The position numbers were made by a program, and so were the translations under genes. Shown in pieces: positions 23,586 to 30,452 of a stretch of 30,452 bases of DNA. The DNA is taken from positions 1-30,452 of the forward strand of contig JAEWBQ010000017.1 in the NCBI GenBank assembly GCA_023391075.1, written 5' to 3'. Every line of letters starts with the position of its first letter. The stretch's first letter is position 1. The notes below the pieces were generated by a model that saw only the letters and a program-made list of their open reading frames with translations, did no database searches and was not told the DNA's origin. This DNA is from Candidatus Parcubacteria bacterium (GTDB taxonomy: Bacteria > Patescibacteriota > Saccharimonadia > Saccharimonadales > Saccharimonadaceae).

Positions 23586-24068
23586 ATGAAGTACCTCGGT
23601 CTACTTAGGCACGTGCAAAGGACATGGGTAATCGTGCTCTTGGCGCTGCTTGTGGTGGTGTCGGCTGGCTTTATTGCCCTGCAGCCGCTGCTGCGTCCTC
23701 ATGCGGTCGTGCGGTTGGGTGATGGTATCTATACGGCACGTGTCGCGCGGACCGAAGCGCAGCGTGAGCAAGGGCTAAGTGGGACGACTGGCCTCTCGCC
23801 TGATCAAGCGATGCTGTTTATCTTTGATCGGTCCGATACGTGGGGAATCTGGATGAAAGATATGCGGTACCCGATCGACGTCGTGTGGTTGAATGACCAA
23901 AAACAGGTGGTGTATAGTGTAAGCAATATGCAGCCCGATTCGTACCCTCAAGTTTTCCGTCCGAAGCAGTCCGCCCGTTATGTCGTCGAGCTGCCGGCGG
24001 GGGCAATCGCGAGTAAGGCGATTAATTCTGCTACGACCGCGCAGTTTACGCTGCCGGGAGAAGACTAA
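23586..24068 (+). CDS. Membrane-anchored DUF192 family protein
   Basis: The 160-residue protein has one N-terminal membrane segment (about 13-33, VIVLLALLVVVSAGFIALQPL) and an extracytoplasmic DUF192 domain (PF02643): ARTEAQREQGLSGTTGL, AMLFIFDRSDTWGIWMKDMRYPIDVVWLN, then VVELPAGAI near the C-terminus. The WxWMKxMxxPID pattern is the family hallmark. The family is widespread and of unknown biochemical function. The next gene starts 2 nt after its stop, so they probably form a two-gene operon at the cell envelope. Confidence 0.88.
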   Translation: MKYLGLLRHVQRTWVIVLLALLVVVSAGFIALQPLLRPHAVVRLGDGIYTARVARTEAQREQGLSGTTGLSPDQAMLFIFDRSDTWGIWMKDMRYPIDVVWLNDQKQVVYSVSNMQPDSYPQVFRPKQSARYVVELPAGAIASKAINSATTAQFTLPGED

Positions 24069-24070
24069 CC

Positions 24071-24559
24071 ATGGCGTTTTTGATCGTTGCCGGTGGGTTG
24101 CTGGCGGTGTGCTTTGCGCTGGTGTTTGTGGCGCGGCGGCGTTACGGCGTGATGGCGCTGGCGCTGGCCGCCGGTGCTATGATGAGCACGCTGTGGGTGG
24201 GCGATCTGACGCCGCTTGTCGCTAAGGTCGGTGTGGTATCGACCCAACCCCCACTGGAGGCGATAGTAGCGGCCGGGTTGACGCTGATACCGGCGCTGCT
24301 TGTGCTCGTGAGCGGTCCGGCCTATGGCAAGGGAAAGGGCGCTCGGCTGCTGGGTGGGATATTCTTTGGAGCGCTGGCGGTGCTGCTGCTATTAGAGCCG
24401 ATTCAATCGGGTGTGGTGATTGATAGTATGAGCCGGCCTATTGTCGAGGCGCTGGTGAACTATAAGCCGGTCGGAGTGACGTTCCTGCTCGTCCTGGCTG
24501 TGGCTGATGTCTGGGCCACCCGGACTGCCAAGCCGCTGCCGCCCGAAGGCAAGCATTGA
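24071..24559 (+). CDS. Four-helix membrane protein of unknown function
   Basis: The 162-residue protein has hydrophobic segments at about 1-20, 26-48, 65-82 and 95-112, and one more near 132-146. No family is recognised; small-residue-rich helices such as VMALALAAGAMM and GGIFFGALAVLLLLEP give no functional hint. GGGAGAAG in the end of the DUF192 gene serves as its ribosome site, so it is translationally coupled to that gene. Its TGA stop overlaps the -35 box (TTGACA) of the tRNA-Lys promoter. Confidence 0.7.
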   Translation: MAFLIVAGGLLAVCFALVFVARRRYGVMALALAAGAMMSTLWVGDLTPLVAKVGVVSTQPPLEAIVAAGLTLIPALLVLVSGPAYGKGKGARLLGGIFFGALAVLLLLEPIQSGVVIDSMSRPIVEALVNYKPVGVTFLLVLAVADVWATRTAKPLPPEGKH

Positions 24560-24585
24560 CAAGTATCTCTGTAAAGTGGTATGTT
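24556..24585 (+). promoter_or_regulatory. Promoter of tRNA-Lys
   Basis: TTGACA (24556-24561), 18-nt spacer, extended -10 TGG-TATGTT (TATGTT at 24580-24585), 35 nt before the first base of the mature tRNA. Confidence 0.7.
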
Positions 24586-24620
24586 TATAGGGTTAGCGCG
24601 AGCCTACAGCGCCGAAATGT

Positions 24621-24697
24621 GGGTCCATAGCTCAGCTGGTTAGAGCACCTGCCTTTTAAGCAGGGTGTCGTGGGTTCAAGCCCCACTGGACCCTCCA
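24621..24697 (+). tRNA. tRNA-Lys, anticodon TTT
   Basis: A complete cloverleaf of 77 nt: acceptor GGGTCCA/TGGACCC, D arm GCTC/GAGC, anticodon stem CCTGC/GCAGG with loop CTTTTAA (anticodon TTT at 24655-24657), T arm GTGGG/CCCAC with TTCAAGC. The discriminator is T and the CCA end is encoded (24695-24697). It is transcribed alone and is followed at once by a terminator. Confidence 0.97.
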
Positions 24698-24734
24698 CGA
24701 AAAAACACTCACGATCGTGAGTGTTTTTTCGTGG
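24695..24734. terminator. Perfect 40-nt palindromic bidirectional terminator
   Basis: The sequence is an exact inverted repeat of two 20-nt arms centred between 24714 and 24715. Its inner stem ACACTCACGA/TCGTGAGTGT is flanked by six A on the left and six T on the right, so it can terminate tRNA-Lys on the plus strand and the chitosanase transcript on the minus strand. The left arm begins in the CCA end of the tRNA. Confidence 0.93.
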
Positions 24735-24766
24735 AGTAGCGATAGCGCGCGGAATATTCGCAATGG

Positions 24767-25792
24767 TTACAGAATACTGTAGCTATCGCCATAGACCGAC
24801 CATTTCAGGGGCGGATCAAGATTCAAGTTGCTGGCGTTCAGGAAGACGCGCTGTTCGGTGTCGACGCGGTCGGTTTCCTGATGAGATGAATCGGCTAGCA
24901 TGGCGGCTTTGCGGGCGTTTAAGAACGCATTCAGGTACGTAACCTCGTTGCCGCCTGCCGCAGGGGTACGGGCATGGGACCGGGCTGCCGAACGGATGCC
25001 GCCGAGGCTCAGCGGGTCATCACCGGGGCCGTGCATCACCATGGCATCGTAGTAGATGAACTGACCGAGCACGCCGAGGCCATCGGCCTTTGCCTGCGAG
25101 ACGGCTGGATTGAAGTACATGCTGTCACGTTCATCATCTTGGGCGGTTTGGAAGACTGGATCACTAGCTGCTGCTTGCCAGGCGCGAACAAAAGATGCGC
25201 CAAGGCCACTGTGCGAATCGGTGCCATTGACCGACCGAAGGGCCGGGAGGTAGCGCGACAAACCATTGCCAGGCTTCAGCGTAGCGTAGTGCTCTACGAG
25301 GTCAAGCATGTCGCCGGTGCCTGAAGTGAATCCGACGATACCACCGGTATAGCCCCGGCCGTCACCGATATCTTCGATGTACTTATACTGGGCGCGCCAG
25401 TCGAGTGACGAGTTCTCGGCGCTCGAAACCAGCTGCATAGCAATGTCCTTTTTGCGGGTATCCGCGAGGCCGGCAGAGAGGGGTGTTTGCTGGATGGGTG
25501 GGCGGGGGGCGATGTTTGACATGGTCGGTTGCGTGGTAGTGTCAGCATGCTGTGGCGTTGAATGCCCTGTGTTGCCCGCGGGTGTATCGACATTCAGTGT
25601 GGGCGGCTGTGCCGGGACGAAATCAGGGTGAGGCGTGACGAAGGCAGCGCGCTGTGGCTGGTGCATAGCAGTCCAAGGAATAAGTCCGCCCGCGGCGATG
25701 CCGCCGAGTAGCACGCCCAGTATGAGCAGTCGCCGCGTCCGTAGTGGAAGGGTGAGTAGTGAAGAAAGATACCGTAGCTCGGACCTACTCAT
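24767..25792 (-). CDS. Membrane-anchored GH46 chitosanase
   Basis: Endo-hydrolysis of beta-1,4-linked glucosamine in chitosan. The 341-residue protein has a basic N-terminus and one membrane segment (about 21-40), a Pro/Thr/Gln-rich linker (about 45-105), and a full GH46 catalytic domain (about 112-341). As remembered, it closely follows Streptomyces N174 chitosanase: MQLVSSAENSSLDW, YKYIEDIGDGRGYTGG, VSQAKADGLGVLGQF, YYDAMVMHGPGDD, RVDTEQRVFL. The catalytic pair Glu22/Asp40 of N174 corresponds to Glu126/Asp144, with the same 18-residue spacing. The ATG at 25792 is preferred over an upstream in-frame ATG because the -10 TATAAT (25807-25802) lies 9 nt before it. Anchoring at the cell surface is inferred. 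Confidence 0.95.
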   Translation of the reverse strand: MSRSELRYLSSLLTLPLRTRRLLILGVLLGGIAAGGLIPWTAMHQPQRAAFVTPHPDFVPAQPPTLNVDTPAGNTGHSTPQHADTTTQPTMSNIAPRPPIQQTPLSAGLADTRKKDIAMQLVSSAENSSLDWRAQYKYIEDIGDGRGYTGGIVGFTSGTGDMLDLVEHYATLKPGNGLSRYLPALRSVNGTDSHSGLGASFVRAWQAAASDPVFQTAQDDERDSMYFNPAVSQAKADGLGVLGQFIYYDAMVMHGPGDDPLSLGGIRSAARSHARTPAAGGNEVTYLNAFLNARKAAMLADSSHQETDRVDTEQRVFLNASNLNLDPPLKWSVYGDSYSIL

Positions 25793-25801
25793 AATACTTG
25801 T

Positions 25802-25807
25802 ATTATA
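25802..25807 (-). promoter_or_regulatory. -10 box of the chitosanase gene
   Basis: Minus-strand TATAAT, perfect consensus, 9 nt upstream of ATG 25792; predicted leader only 2-3 nt. The possible -35 TTGCGT has a short 15-nt spacer. Confidence 0.55.
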
Positions 25808-25832
25808 CGCTTTTTGAGAAAAACGCAAGACA

Positions 25833-25863
25833 TTGATGGAAATTTTCAGCAATATGCCATAAT
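25833..25863 (+). promoter_or_regulatory. Leaderless promoter of comEC
   Basis: TTGATG (25833-25838), 19-nt spacer, extended -10 TGC-CATAAT (25858-25863), 6 nt before ATG 25870. There is no Shine-Dalgarno sequence. Confidence 0.5.
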
Positions 25864-25869
25864 TAGCTC

Positions 25870-27330
25870 ATGAAATGGTGGGTACTTCGCCGTCAAGTGC
25901 ATGTGTCATGGCTGATTGCTGTCGCTGCAAGTGGCATCTGCGGAGGCATAGTCACCGCGCAGTATGTGGCGCCAGGGCTGTTTGCGCCGTGGGTATGGGG
26001 CGTGGTGGCGGTATGCCTGATAGGGGTCGGATTGTGGTCGCGCTGGGTGCTAATGGTACCGTTTGTGCTCGGCGCGGGCGTGCTCAGCGGATTGTGGCGT
26101 GGCGGGATTGAGCAGCAGGCGCGCGTCCCCTATCATCGTCTTGATAATCGAGTGGTCACCCTTCGGGCGCGGGTTGCGGATGATCCGGAACCAGACACGC
26201 GTGGCGGCACGATCGCGCTGCGGCTAACCGGTGTGGCGGTCGAGGGCCATGACCTGCCGGGTGTGGTACGTGCGTCGGTACGGACGCGGGCGGACATCAA
26301 GCGCGGCGATGACGTATCGATACGCGGAAAGGTACATGCGGGGTTTGGCGGCTTTGCGGCAACGACCTATGATGCTACATTGTTACGCGCCGACCGCCCA
26401 GTGCCGGGTGATGTGGCGCGGGTAGTGCGGGATGCATTTGGAGATCAGATACGCCGAGCTATTGATGAGCCGATGGTCAGTTTAGGGTTAGGGTATCTTC
26501 TTGGTCAGCGGCGCGGGTTGCCTGACGAGCTGGCGAAGGCGTTGGTTGCGGCCGGGCTGACGCATGTTGTCGTGGCGAGCGGGTATAATTTGACGATACT
26601 GGTCAGGTTGATGCGGCGGTTGTTCGTGCGCGTGTCTAAGTATCTTGCGGCGGTCACGAGCGGGGCAATGATCGTTGGATTCATGGCGGTGACTGGTCTG
26701 AGTCCGAGTATGTCGCGTGCCGGTTTGGTGGCGGGGCTGAGTCTTCTTGCCTGGTATTATGGGCGGCGGGTTCACCCATTGGTGCTGCTGCCGTTCGCGG
26801 CGGCAGTAACGCTACTTATGCAGCCGAGCTACGGGTGGGGGGATGGCGGCTGGCAGCTCAGCTTTGCCTCGTTTGCTGGGGTGATGATTGTCGCACCACT
26901 CGGCCAGCGCTACTTCTTTGGGGATCAAAAACCTGGCACCGTACGGCAGATTATCGGCGAGACGCTGTCGGCGTTTATTGTGACACTCCCGATCCTGGTG
27001 CTGACGTTTGGCCAATTTAGCGCCGTGGCGCTGATTGCGAACGTACTGGTGTTGCCGTTCGTGCCACTGGCGATGTTGTTGGTGTTTATAACAGGGCTGG
27101 GTATGATCGTCGTTCCGCCGCTCGGCATGGTCGTAGGACAGGGTGTTACTTGGTTGCTGCGGTATATGATCTGGGTGGCTGAAAGCGTCGCAGGCTGGCC
27201 GTGGGCGCAGGTAAGTCTGCAGCTTTCGGTTGTCGGTGTCGTGGTGTTCTATGCTGCACTGGCGGGTGGCTGTGCGTATATGTGGCGAGTGACGCGGTTG
27301 CCGCTACGTGATGCGAACGTGGTGGAATAA
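25870..27330 (+). CDS. comEC: ComEC/Rec2 DNA-uptake channel
   Basis: ComEC forms the inner-membrane pore for single-stranded DNA entry during natural transformation. The 486-residue protein has two or three N-terminal membrane segments, an OB-like extracytoplasmic DUF4131-type domain (about 85-180: RVVTLRARVADDPEP, GDDVSIRGKV), then the Competence domain with about eight to ten helices, including LGYLLGQRRGLPDELAKALVAAGLTHVVVASGYNLTIL and WQLSFASFAGVMIVAP. It stops after the last helices, with no C-terminal metallo-beta-lactamase domain, unlike the roughly 750-residue ComEC of Bacillus. It is divergent from the chitosanase gene. Confidence 0.92.
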   Translation: MKWWVLRRQVHVSWLIAVAASGICGGIVTAQYVAPGLFAPWVWGVVAVCLIGVGLWSRWVLMVPFVLGAGVLSGLWRGGIEQQARVPYHRLDNRVVTLRARVADDPEPDTRGGTIALRLTGVAVEGHDLPGVVRASVRTRADIKRGDDVSIRGKVHAGFGGFAATTYDATLLRADRPVPGDVARVVRDAFGDQIRRAIDEPMVSLGLGYLLGQRRGLPDELAKALVAAGLTHVVVASGYNLTILVRLMRRLFVRVSKYLAAVTSGAMIVGFMAVTGLSPSMSRAGLVAGLSLLAWYYGRRVHPLVLLPFAAAVTLLMQPSYGWGDGGWQLSFASFAGVMIVAPLGQRYFFGDQKPGTVRQIIGETLSAFIVTLPILVLTFGQFSAVALIANVLVLPFVPLAMLLVFITGLGMIVVPPLGMVVGQGVTWLLRYMIWVAESVAGWPWAQVSLQLSVVGVVVFYAALAGGCAYMWRVTRLPLRDANVVE

Positions 27331-27342
27331 CCCCTTATAATC

Positions 27343-27351
27343 TGGTATAAT
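27343..27351 (+). promoter_or_regulatory. Extended -10 promoter of yebC
   Basis: TGG-TATAAT (TATAAT at 27346-27351) shortly after the comEC stop, with a weak -35 (TGGAAT at 27323-27328). The leader is about 30 nt and holds the GGAG ribosome site (27379-27382). Confidence 0.6.
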
Positions 27352-27389
27352 AGGCCTAAATACAATTACTCGAATAACGGAGATGTTTC

Positions 27390-28115
27390 ATGTCTGGACA
27401 TAGTAAATGGTCTAAAATCAAGCGCGACAAGGGCGCGAATGACGCCAAGCGCGGCGCGGTATTCACCAAGATTGGCAATCAAATTGCGATTGCGGCGCGT
27501 GGTGGCACTGACCCGAATATGAACTCATCGCTAGCGCTGGCTATCGAGAAGGCAAAGGCGGCCAATATGCCGATGGCGAATATTCAACGAGCCATCGACC
27601 GCGTTGCCGACAAGAACGCGGCTGCGCTTGAAGAAGTTGCCTACGAGGGCTACGGTCCAGGCGGGATCGGCATCATTATCGAGACGGCGACCGACAACAA
27701 AAACCGTACCTACCCAGAGGTGCGCACAGCACTCACGAAAAACGGCGGCACCATCGCTGACGCTGGCAGTGTGATGTTTCAGTTTACACGCAAGGGTGTG
27801 ATCCGCGTGGCGGCTACCGGTGAGGATGCGCTGCTGACGATTCTTGACGCCGGTGCCGAGGATGCGGTGGAAGAAGACGGCGAGATTGTCGTTTATACCG
27901 AACAAAAAGACCTGGCGAAGGTCCGTACGGCCATCGCCGAAGCTGGGCTGACTGTCCAAGATGCCGAGCTTCAGTATGTTGCCAACGCGCCTGTCGAGAT
28001 CAGTGACGCCGAAGTTGCGCAAAAGGTCATGAAAGTGCTTGATTCTCTCGATGATTTGGACGATGTCGTCAACGTCCATACCAATGCGGATATTACCGTA
28101 GATATTTCTGAGTAA
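27390..28115 (+). CDS. yebC: YebC/PmpR family protein (TACO1-like)
   Basis: The 241-residue protein has the invariant N-terminus MSGHSKWSKIKRDKGANDAKRGAVFTK, followed by NPSLxxAIEKAKxANMP-type sequence (NSSLALAIEKAKAANMPMANIQRAIDR), YEGYGPGGIGIIIETATDNKNRT and the C-terminal ferredoxin-like domains. YebC members were described as transcriptional regulators (PmpR) and more recently as ribosome-associated factors that ease translation of polyproline stretches; which applies here is unknown. It uses a conventional ribosome site. ruvC is often close to yebC in bacteria; here one surface-protein gene lies between them. Confidence 0.96.
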   Translation: MSGHSKWSKIKRDKGANDAKRGAVFTKIGNQIAIAARGGTDPNMNSSLALAIEKAKAANMPMANIQRAIDRVADKNAAALEEVAYEGYGPGGIGIIIETATDNKNRTYPEVRTALTKNGGTIADAGSVMFQFTRKGVIRVAATGEDALLTILDAGAEDAVEEDGEIVVYTEQKDLAKVRTAIAEAGLTVQDAELQYVANAPVEISDAEVAQKVMKVLDSLDDLDDVVNVHTNADITVDISE

Positions 28116-28121
28116 ATACTG

Positions 28122-28149
28122 TTGACTTTCTGTTGATGCGCAGTATAGT
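28122..28149 (+). promoter_or_regulatory. Promoter of the lamin-tail-domain gene
   Basis: TTGACT (28122-28127), 16-nt spacer, TATAGT (28144-28149), 10 nt before ATG 28160. Transcription would start after the in-frame TTG and ATG at 28133 and 28136, which excludes those as starts. Confidence 0.65.
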
Positions 28150-28159
28150 CATAAGCACT

Positions 28160-29974
28160 ATGACGCGCATCTTACTGAGTCTTAGCTTGATTCTAGCGAG
28201 TGTTGTTAGTCTGGTCGGTGGCAATTGGGTGGCCGCGGAACCGGTGTTGCCGACAGTGCATATCAGCCTGGTACAGGCGGCTGGTAGCGATGTAAAATAC
28301 GAGCGAATTGATATAACGAACGATGGTGTAACGCCAGCCGATATGACCGGCTGGCGTCTTGTGTATACGTCGGCGAGCGGCGGTACGGCGACGGTGCTCA
28401 CACGCTTTCAGGCAGCGGATCGGCTGCATCTTGTGCTCGATCCTCATGATACGGAGTCGATCGTCTCCAAAGAACTTGCTGCAATCGCCCCGGCAGACAG
28501 TCCCCTGCGGAGTGCCTGGCAATTTACGGCTGGCATGAGTCATACGGCCGGGAGTGTGCAGCTGCTCGATAGCGCAGGTGCGCCGGTCGATATGGTCGGT
28601 TGGGGTGGAACGACCAGCAAAGCGATCGGCCAGGGTGATCCGGCGCCTGCCATGACACCCACCAGTTGGCTGCGGCGTCATTCAGCGACAATGAATAATG
28701 CAGCTGATTTTGCCCTCGAGCCACAAACACCAAGTATTCCGGCTGTCGTCGGGTCTCTGCGGGAGGTGATGGACGTCTGCGCAAACCTCGATGGCTTGCA
28801 ACAAGCTGCGCCGGCTGGTTACGGGCTGGCGGCCGATGGGAAATGTATGCCGCTTGATGTATGCCCAAACGTACCTGAGGTGCAATCTGATGTACCAGAG
28901 GGAATGGAATACGACAGCACGGGAGAGTGTGTCGCAATAGACGTCTGTACGAATCTATCAGGGGTGCAGCCGAGTATCCCGATGGGTTATGAGTTGACTG
29001 GTGTCCGCGTATGCGAGACGGTGATACCGCTGCGCCGTGTGCTGATTACGGAACTGCTTCCAAATCCGAGTGGCGCTGATGTAGGCAATGAGTTCATCGA
29101 AATATACAATGCCGACAGCGAAGCAGCGGATTTGTCGCAGTATAAGCTGCAGATCGGCACCAAGTCCTACGTGTTTCCAGTGGGCAGTATGCTTGCGCCG
29201 GGTGCCTACTGGACAGTCAGTGATACGGAGGTTGGCGCGTCACTCGCCAATACGACCGGATCAAGCGTTTACCTGATGACTGCGCGTGATGTCGAAGTCG
29301 CATCCGTGCCACCCTATAAGAACGCGCCCGACGACGCAAGCTGGGCGTTGATAGGCGACGCGTGGCAATTCAGTTACTCGCCGACACCGGGCGGGGCTAA
29401 TATCGCCATGCCGGAGCGGTCGTGTCAGGCGGGTTATGAACGGGATAGTGAGACGCTACGCTGCAAGAAGCTGGCGGCGGTGACGGTGGTAACGCCCTGT
29501 GCGGATGGCCAGTACCGCAATGAGGCGACCGGTCGGTGTCGCAATATTCTAAGCATGTCGGCCACGCTAGTTCCCTGTAAGGAGGGGCAATACCGTAGTG
29601 AAGAAACCGGCCGCTGCCGATCATTGGCAAGTGCTACGAGTGCGACCCTAAAGCAATGCGCTGACGACCAGTTCCGTAATCCCCTGACCAATCGGTGCAA
29701 GAGTATTGCAAGTAGCGAAGATATGGCGGTTACCGACTGTGGCGAGGGACGAGAGCGCAACCCGGAGACGCATCGCTGCCGCAACATCGTGAGTACGACT
29801 GTGCCGGCGGCAACGTTTGCAGTGACGCCTATAAAAGAGGCGGCCAAGGGGTTTGTCGGCTGGTGGGCGCTTGGGGGTGTCGGAGTACTTGCTGCCAGTT
29901 ATGGCGCATGGGAATGGCGGCGTGAACTGCGCACGATCATCCGTGGGGTAACGGCACGAATCGCGCGGAAGTGA
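28160..29974 (+). CDS. Secreted or anchored lamin-tail-domain protein with Cys repeats
   Basis: The 604-residue protein has a signal peptide (MTRILLSLSLILASVVSLVGGNWVAAEP; likely cut near AEP). A first LTD-like domain (about 28-195) includes VKYERIDITNDG, MTGWRL and VDMVGWG. Three short Cys-containing repeats follow (DVCxNLxGVQ..xPxGY, about 205-285). A clear second LTD domain (about 290-415) starts VLITELLPNPSGADVGNEFIEIYN. Five C-x12-C repeats (CxxGQYRNxxTGRC type, about 423-550) lead to one C-terminal membrane helix (about 572-595) and a basic tail, so the protein is probably displayed outside and anchored at its C-terminus. Start ATG 28160 is set by the promoter. Its job is unknown; extracellular LTD domains are often found in surface or nuclease-linked proteins. 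Confidence 0.82.
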   Translation: MTRILLSLSLILASVVSLVGGNWVAAEPVLPTVHISLVQAAGSDVKYERIDITNDGVTPADMTGWRLVYTSASGGTATVLTRFQAADRLHLVLDPHDTESIVSKELAAIAPADSPLRSAWQFTAGMSHTAGSVQLLDSAGAPVDMVGWGGTTSKAIGQGDPAPAMTPTSWLRRHSATMNNAADFALEPQTPSIPAVVGSLREVMDVCANLDGLQQAAPAGYGLAADGKCMPLDVCPNVPEVQSDVPEGMEYDSTGECVAIDVCTNLSGVQPSIPMGYELTGVRVCETVIPLRRVLITELLPNPSGADVGNEFIEIYNADSEAADLSQYKLQIGTKSYVFPVGSMLAPGAYWTVSDTEVGASLANTTGSSVYLMTARDVEVASVPPYKNAPDDASWALIGDAWQFSYSPTPGGANIAMPERSCQAGYERDSETLRCKKLAAVTVVTPCADGQYRNEATGRCRNILSMSATLVPCKEGQYRSEETGRCRSLASATSATLKQCADDQFRNPLTNRCKSIASSEDMAVTDCGEGRERNPETHRCRNIVSTTVPAATFAVTPIKEAAKGFVGWWALGGVGVLAASYGAWEWRRELRTIIRGVTARIARK

Positions 29975-29980
29975 TACGAT
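29972..29980 (+). promoter_or_regulatory. Extended -10 promoter of ruvC
   Basis: TGATACGAT begins with the TGA stop of the preceding gene; the -10 TACGAT (29975-29980) lies 7 nt before ATG 29988. The AAGGAG between them is only 1 nt from the ATG, too close for normal ribosome pairing, so a leaderless start is more likely. Confidence 0.5.
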
Positions 29981-29987
29981 AAGGAGC

Positions 29988-30452
29988 ATGAGAATCATTG
30001 GAATCGACCCGGGCACGGGCATCCTGGGCTTTGGGGTGATTGACGCGCATCAGGGTAAGGTGACGCTTGTAGATGCGGGCGTAGTGACTACGCCCGCGCA
30101 TACTCCCCTTCCCGACCGGCTCGAAGAAATCTACACCAGCCTGACTGATTTGATCGCCGATACCAAGCCGGAAGTTATGGCGATTGAAAAATTGTTCTTT
30201 GCGCGGAACGTTACGACGGCCATGAGCGTGTCGCACGCCCGTGGCGTGGCGATGCTGACCGGTAAGCAGGCAGGCCTAAGGATTGAAGAATATACGCCGA
30301 TGCAGATCAAACAGACGATGACCGGCTACGGCAAGGCTGACAAAAAGCAAATGCAGGAGATGGTGCGCCTGCAGCTCAACCTCAAGGAAGTCCCAAAGCC
30401 GGACGACGCCGCCGACGCGCTGGCGACAGCTATAATGTGCGCGTTCATGTAC
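29988..30452 (+). CDS. ruvC: RuvC Holliday-junction resolvase (3' end cut by window)
   Basis: RuvC cuts Holliday junctions during recombination, acting with RuvAB. The 155 residues visible begin MRIIGIDPGTGILGFGVID and include the catalytic acids: Asp7 in the DPGTG motif, Glu67 in AIEKLFFARN, and the Asp140/Asp143 pair in PDDAADALATA. The usual family length is about 160-175 residues, so only a few C-terminal residues lie outside the window. It follows the lamin-tail gene by 13 nt. Confidence 0.96.
   Translation, partial: MRIIGIDPGTGILGFGVIDAHQGKVTLVDAGVVTTPAHTPLPDRLEEIYTSLTDLIADTKPEVMAIEKLFFARNVTTAMSVSHARGVAMLTGKQAGLRIEEYTPMQIKQTMTGYGKADKKQMQEMVRLQLNLKEVPKPDDAADALATAIMCAFMY

Overview
This 30.5-kb window looks like chromosome from a small-genome Patescibacteria/CPR bacterium, most likely Candidatus Saccharibacteria (TM7). 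The basis is the style of the DnaK, ComEC, YebC and RuvC proteins, dense gene packing, and many genes whose -10 box sits 6-10 nt before the start codon, as expected for leaderless mRNAs. TGA is an ordinary stop codon here (e.g. 20939-20941, 22605-22607), which argues against the UGA-recoding Gracilibacteria/Absconditabacteria. The lineage call is inference; no 16S or marker-gene search could be run.

Layout: the tail of an unknown hydrophobic peptide (1-93) precedes grpE (103-588). Then comes an 8.4-kb same-strand block (645-9047) of six phage-tail-like or surface-type genes: two tandem LamG-like paralogs, a short repeat protein ending in GWGVPL, two tail-fibre-like proteins built from shared modules, and a 1158-residue protein carrying an N,N-dimethylformamidase-beta-like region and a DUF4082-like C-terminus. 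This block separates grpE from dnaK (9185-11080). dnaK has a perfect CIRCE operator plus a second imperfect one. dnaJ lies 5.3 kb further on (16407-17513) with its own CIRCE, so the HrcA heat-shock regulon is split here.

Between dnaK and dnaJ lie a small Cys/His protein, a six-hairpin-glycosidase-like protein (minus strand), a GNAT acetyltransferase preceded by what looks like a transcription attenuator with a leaderless 30-codon leader peptide, a polytopic membrane protein (minus), a GlcD-type FAD oxidoreductase, and a small AT-rich membrane protein. After dnaJ come a 952-residue polytopic membrane protein, a GNAT enzyme, and a small-ORF / ATP-grasp-RimB fusion / RimK cluster that could add and remove amino acids on a protein target. 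These are followed by a DUF192 protein with a membrane partner, tRNA-Lys(UUU), a membrane-anchored GH46 chitosanase strikingly like actinobacterial enzymes (minus), ComEC, YebC, a lamin-tail-domain cysteine-repeat surface protein, and the start of ruvC, cut by the window end.

The most unusual items are the tail-like cassette wedged into the chaperone locus, the attenuator before the 12878 acetyltransferase, the ATP-grasp-RimB fusion beside RimK, the transferred-looking chitosanase, and the recurrent leaderless promoter geometry.
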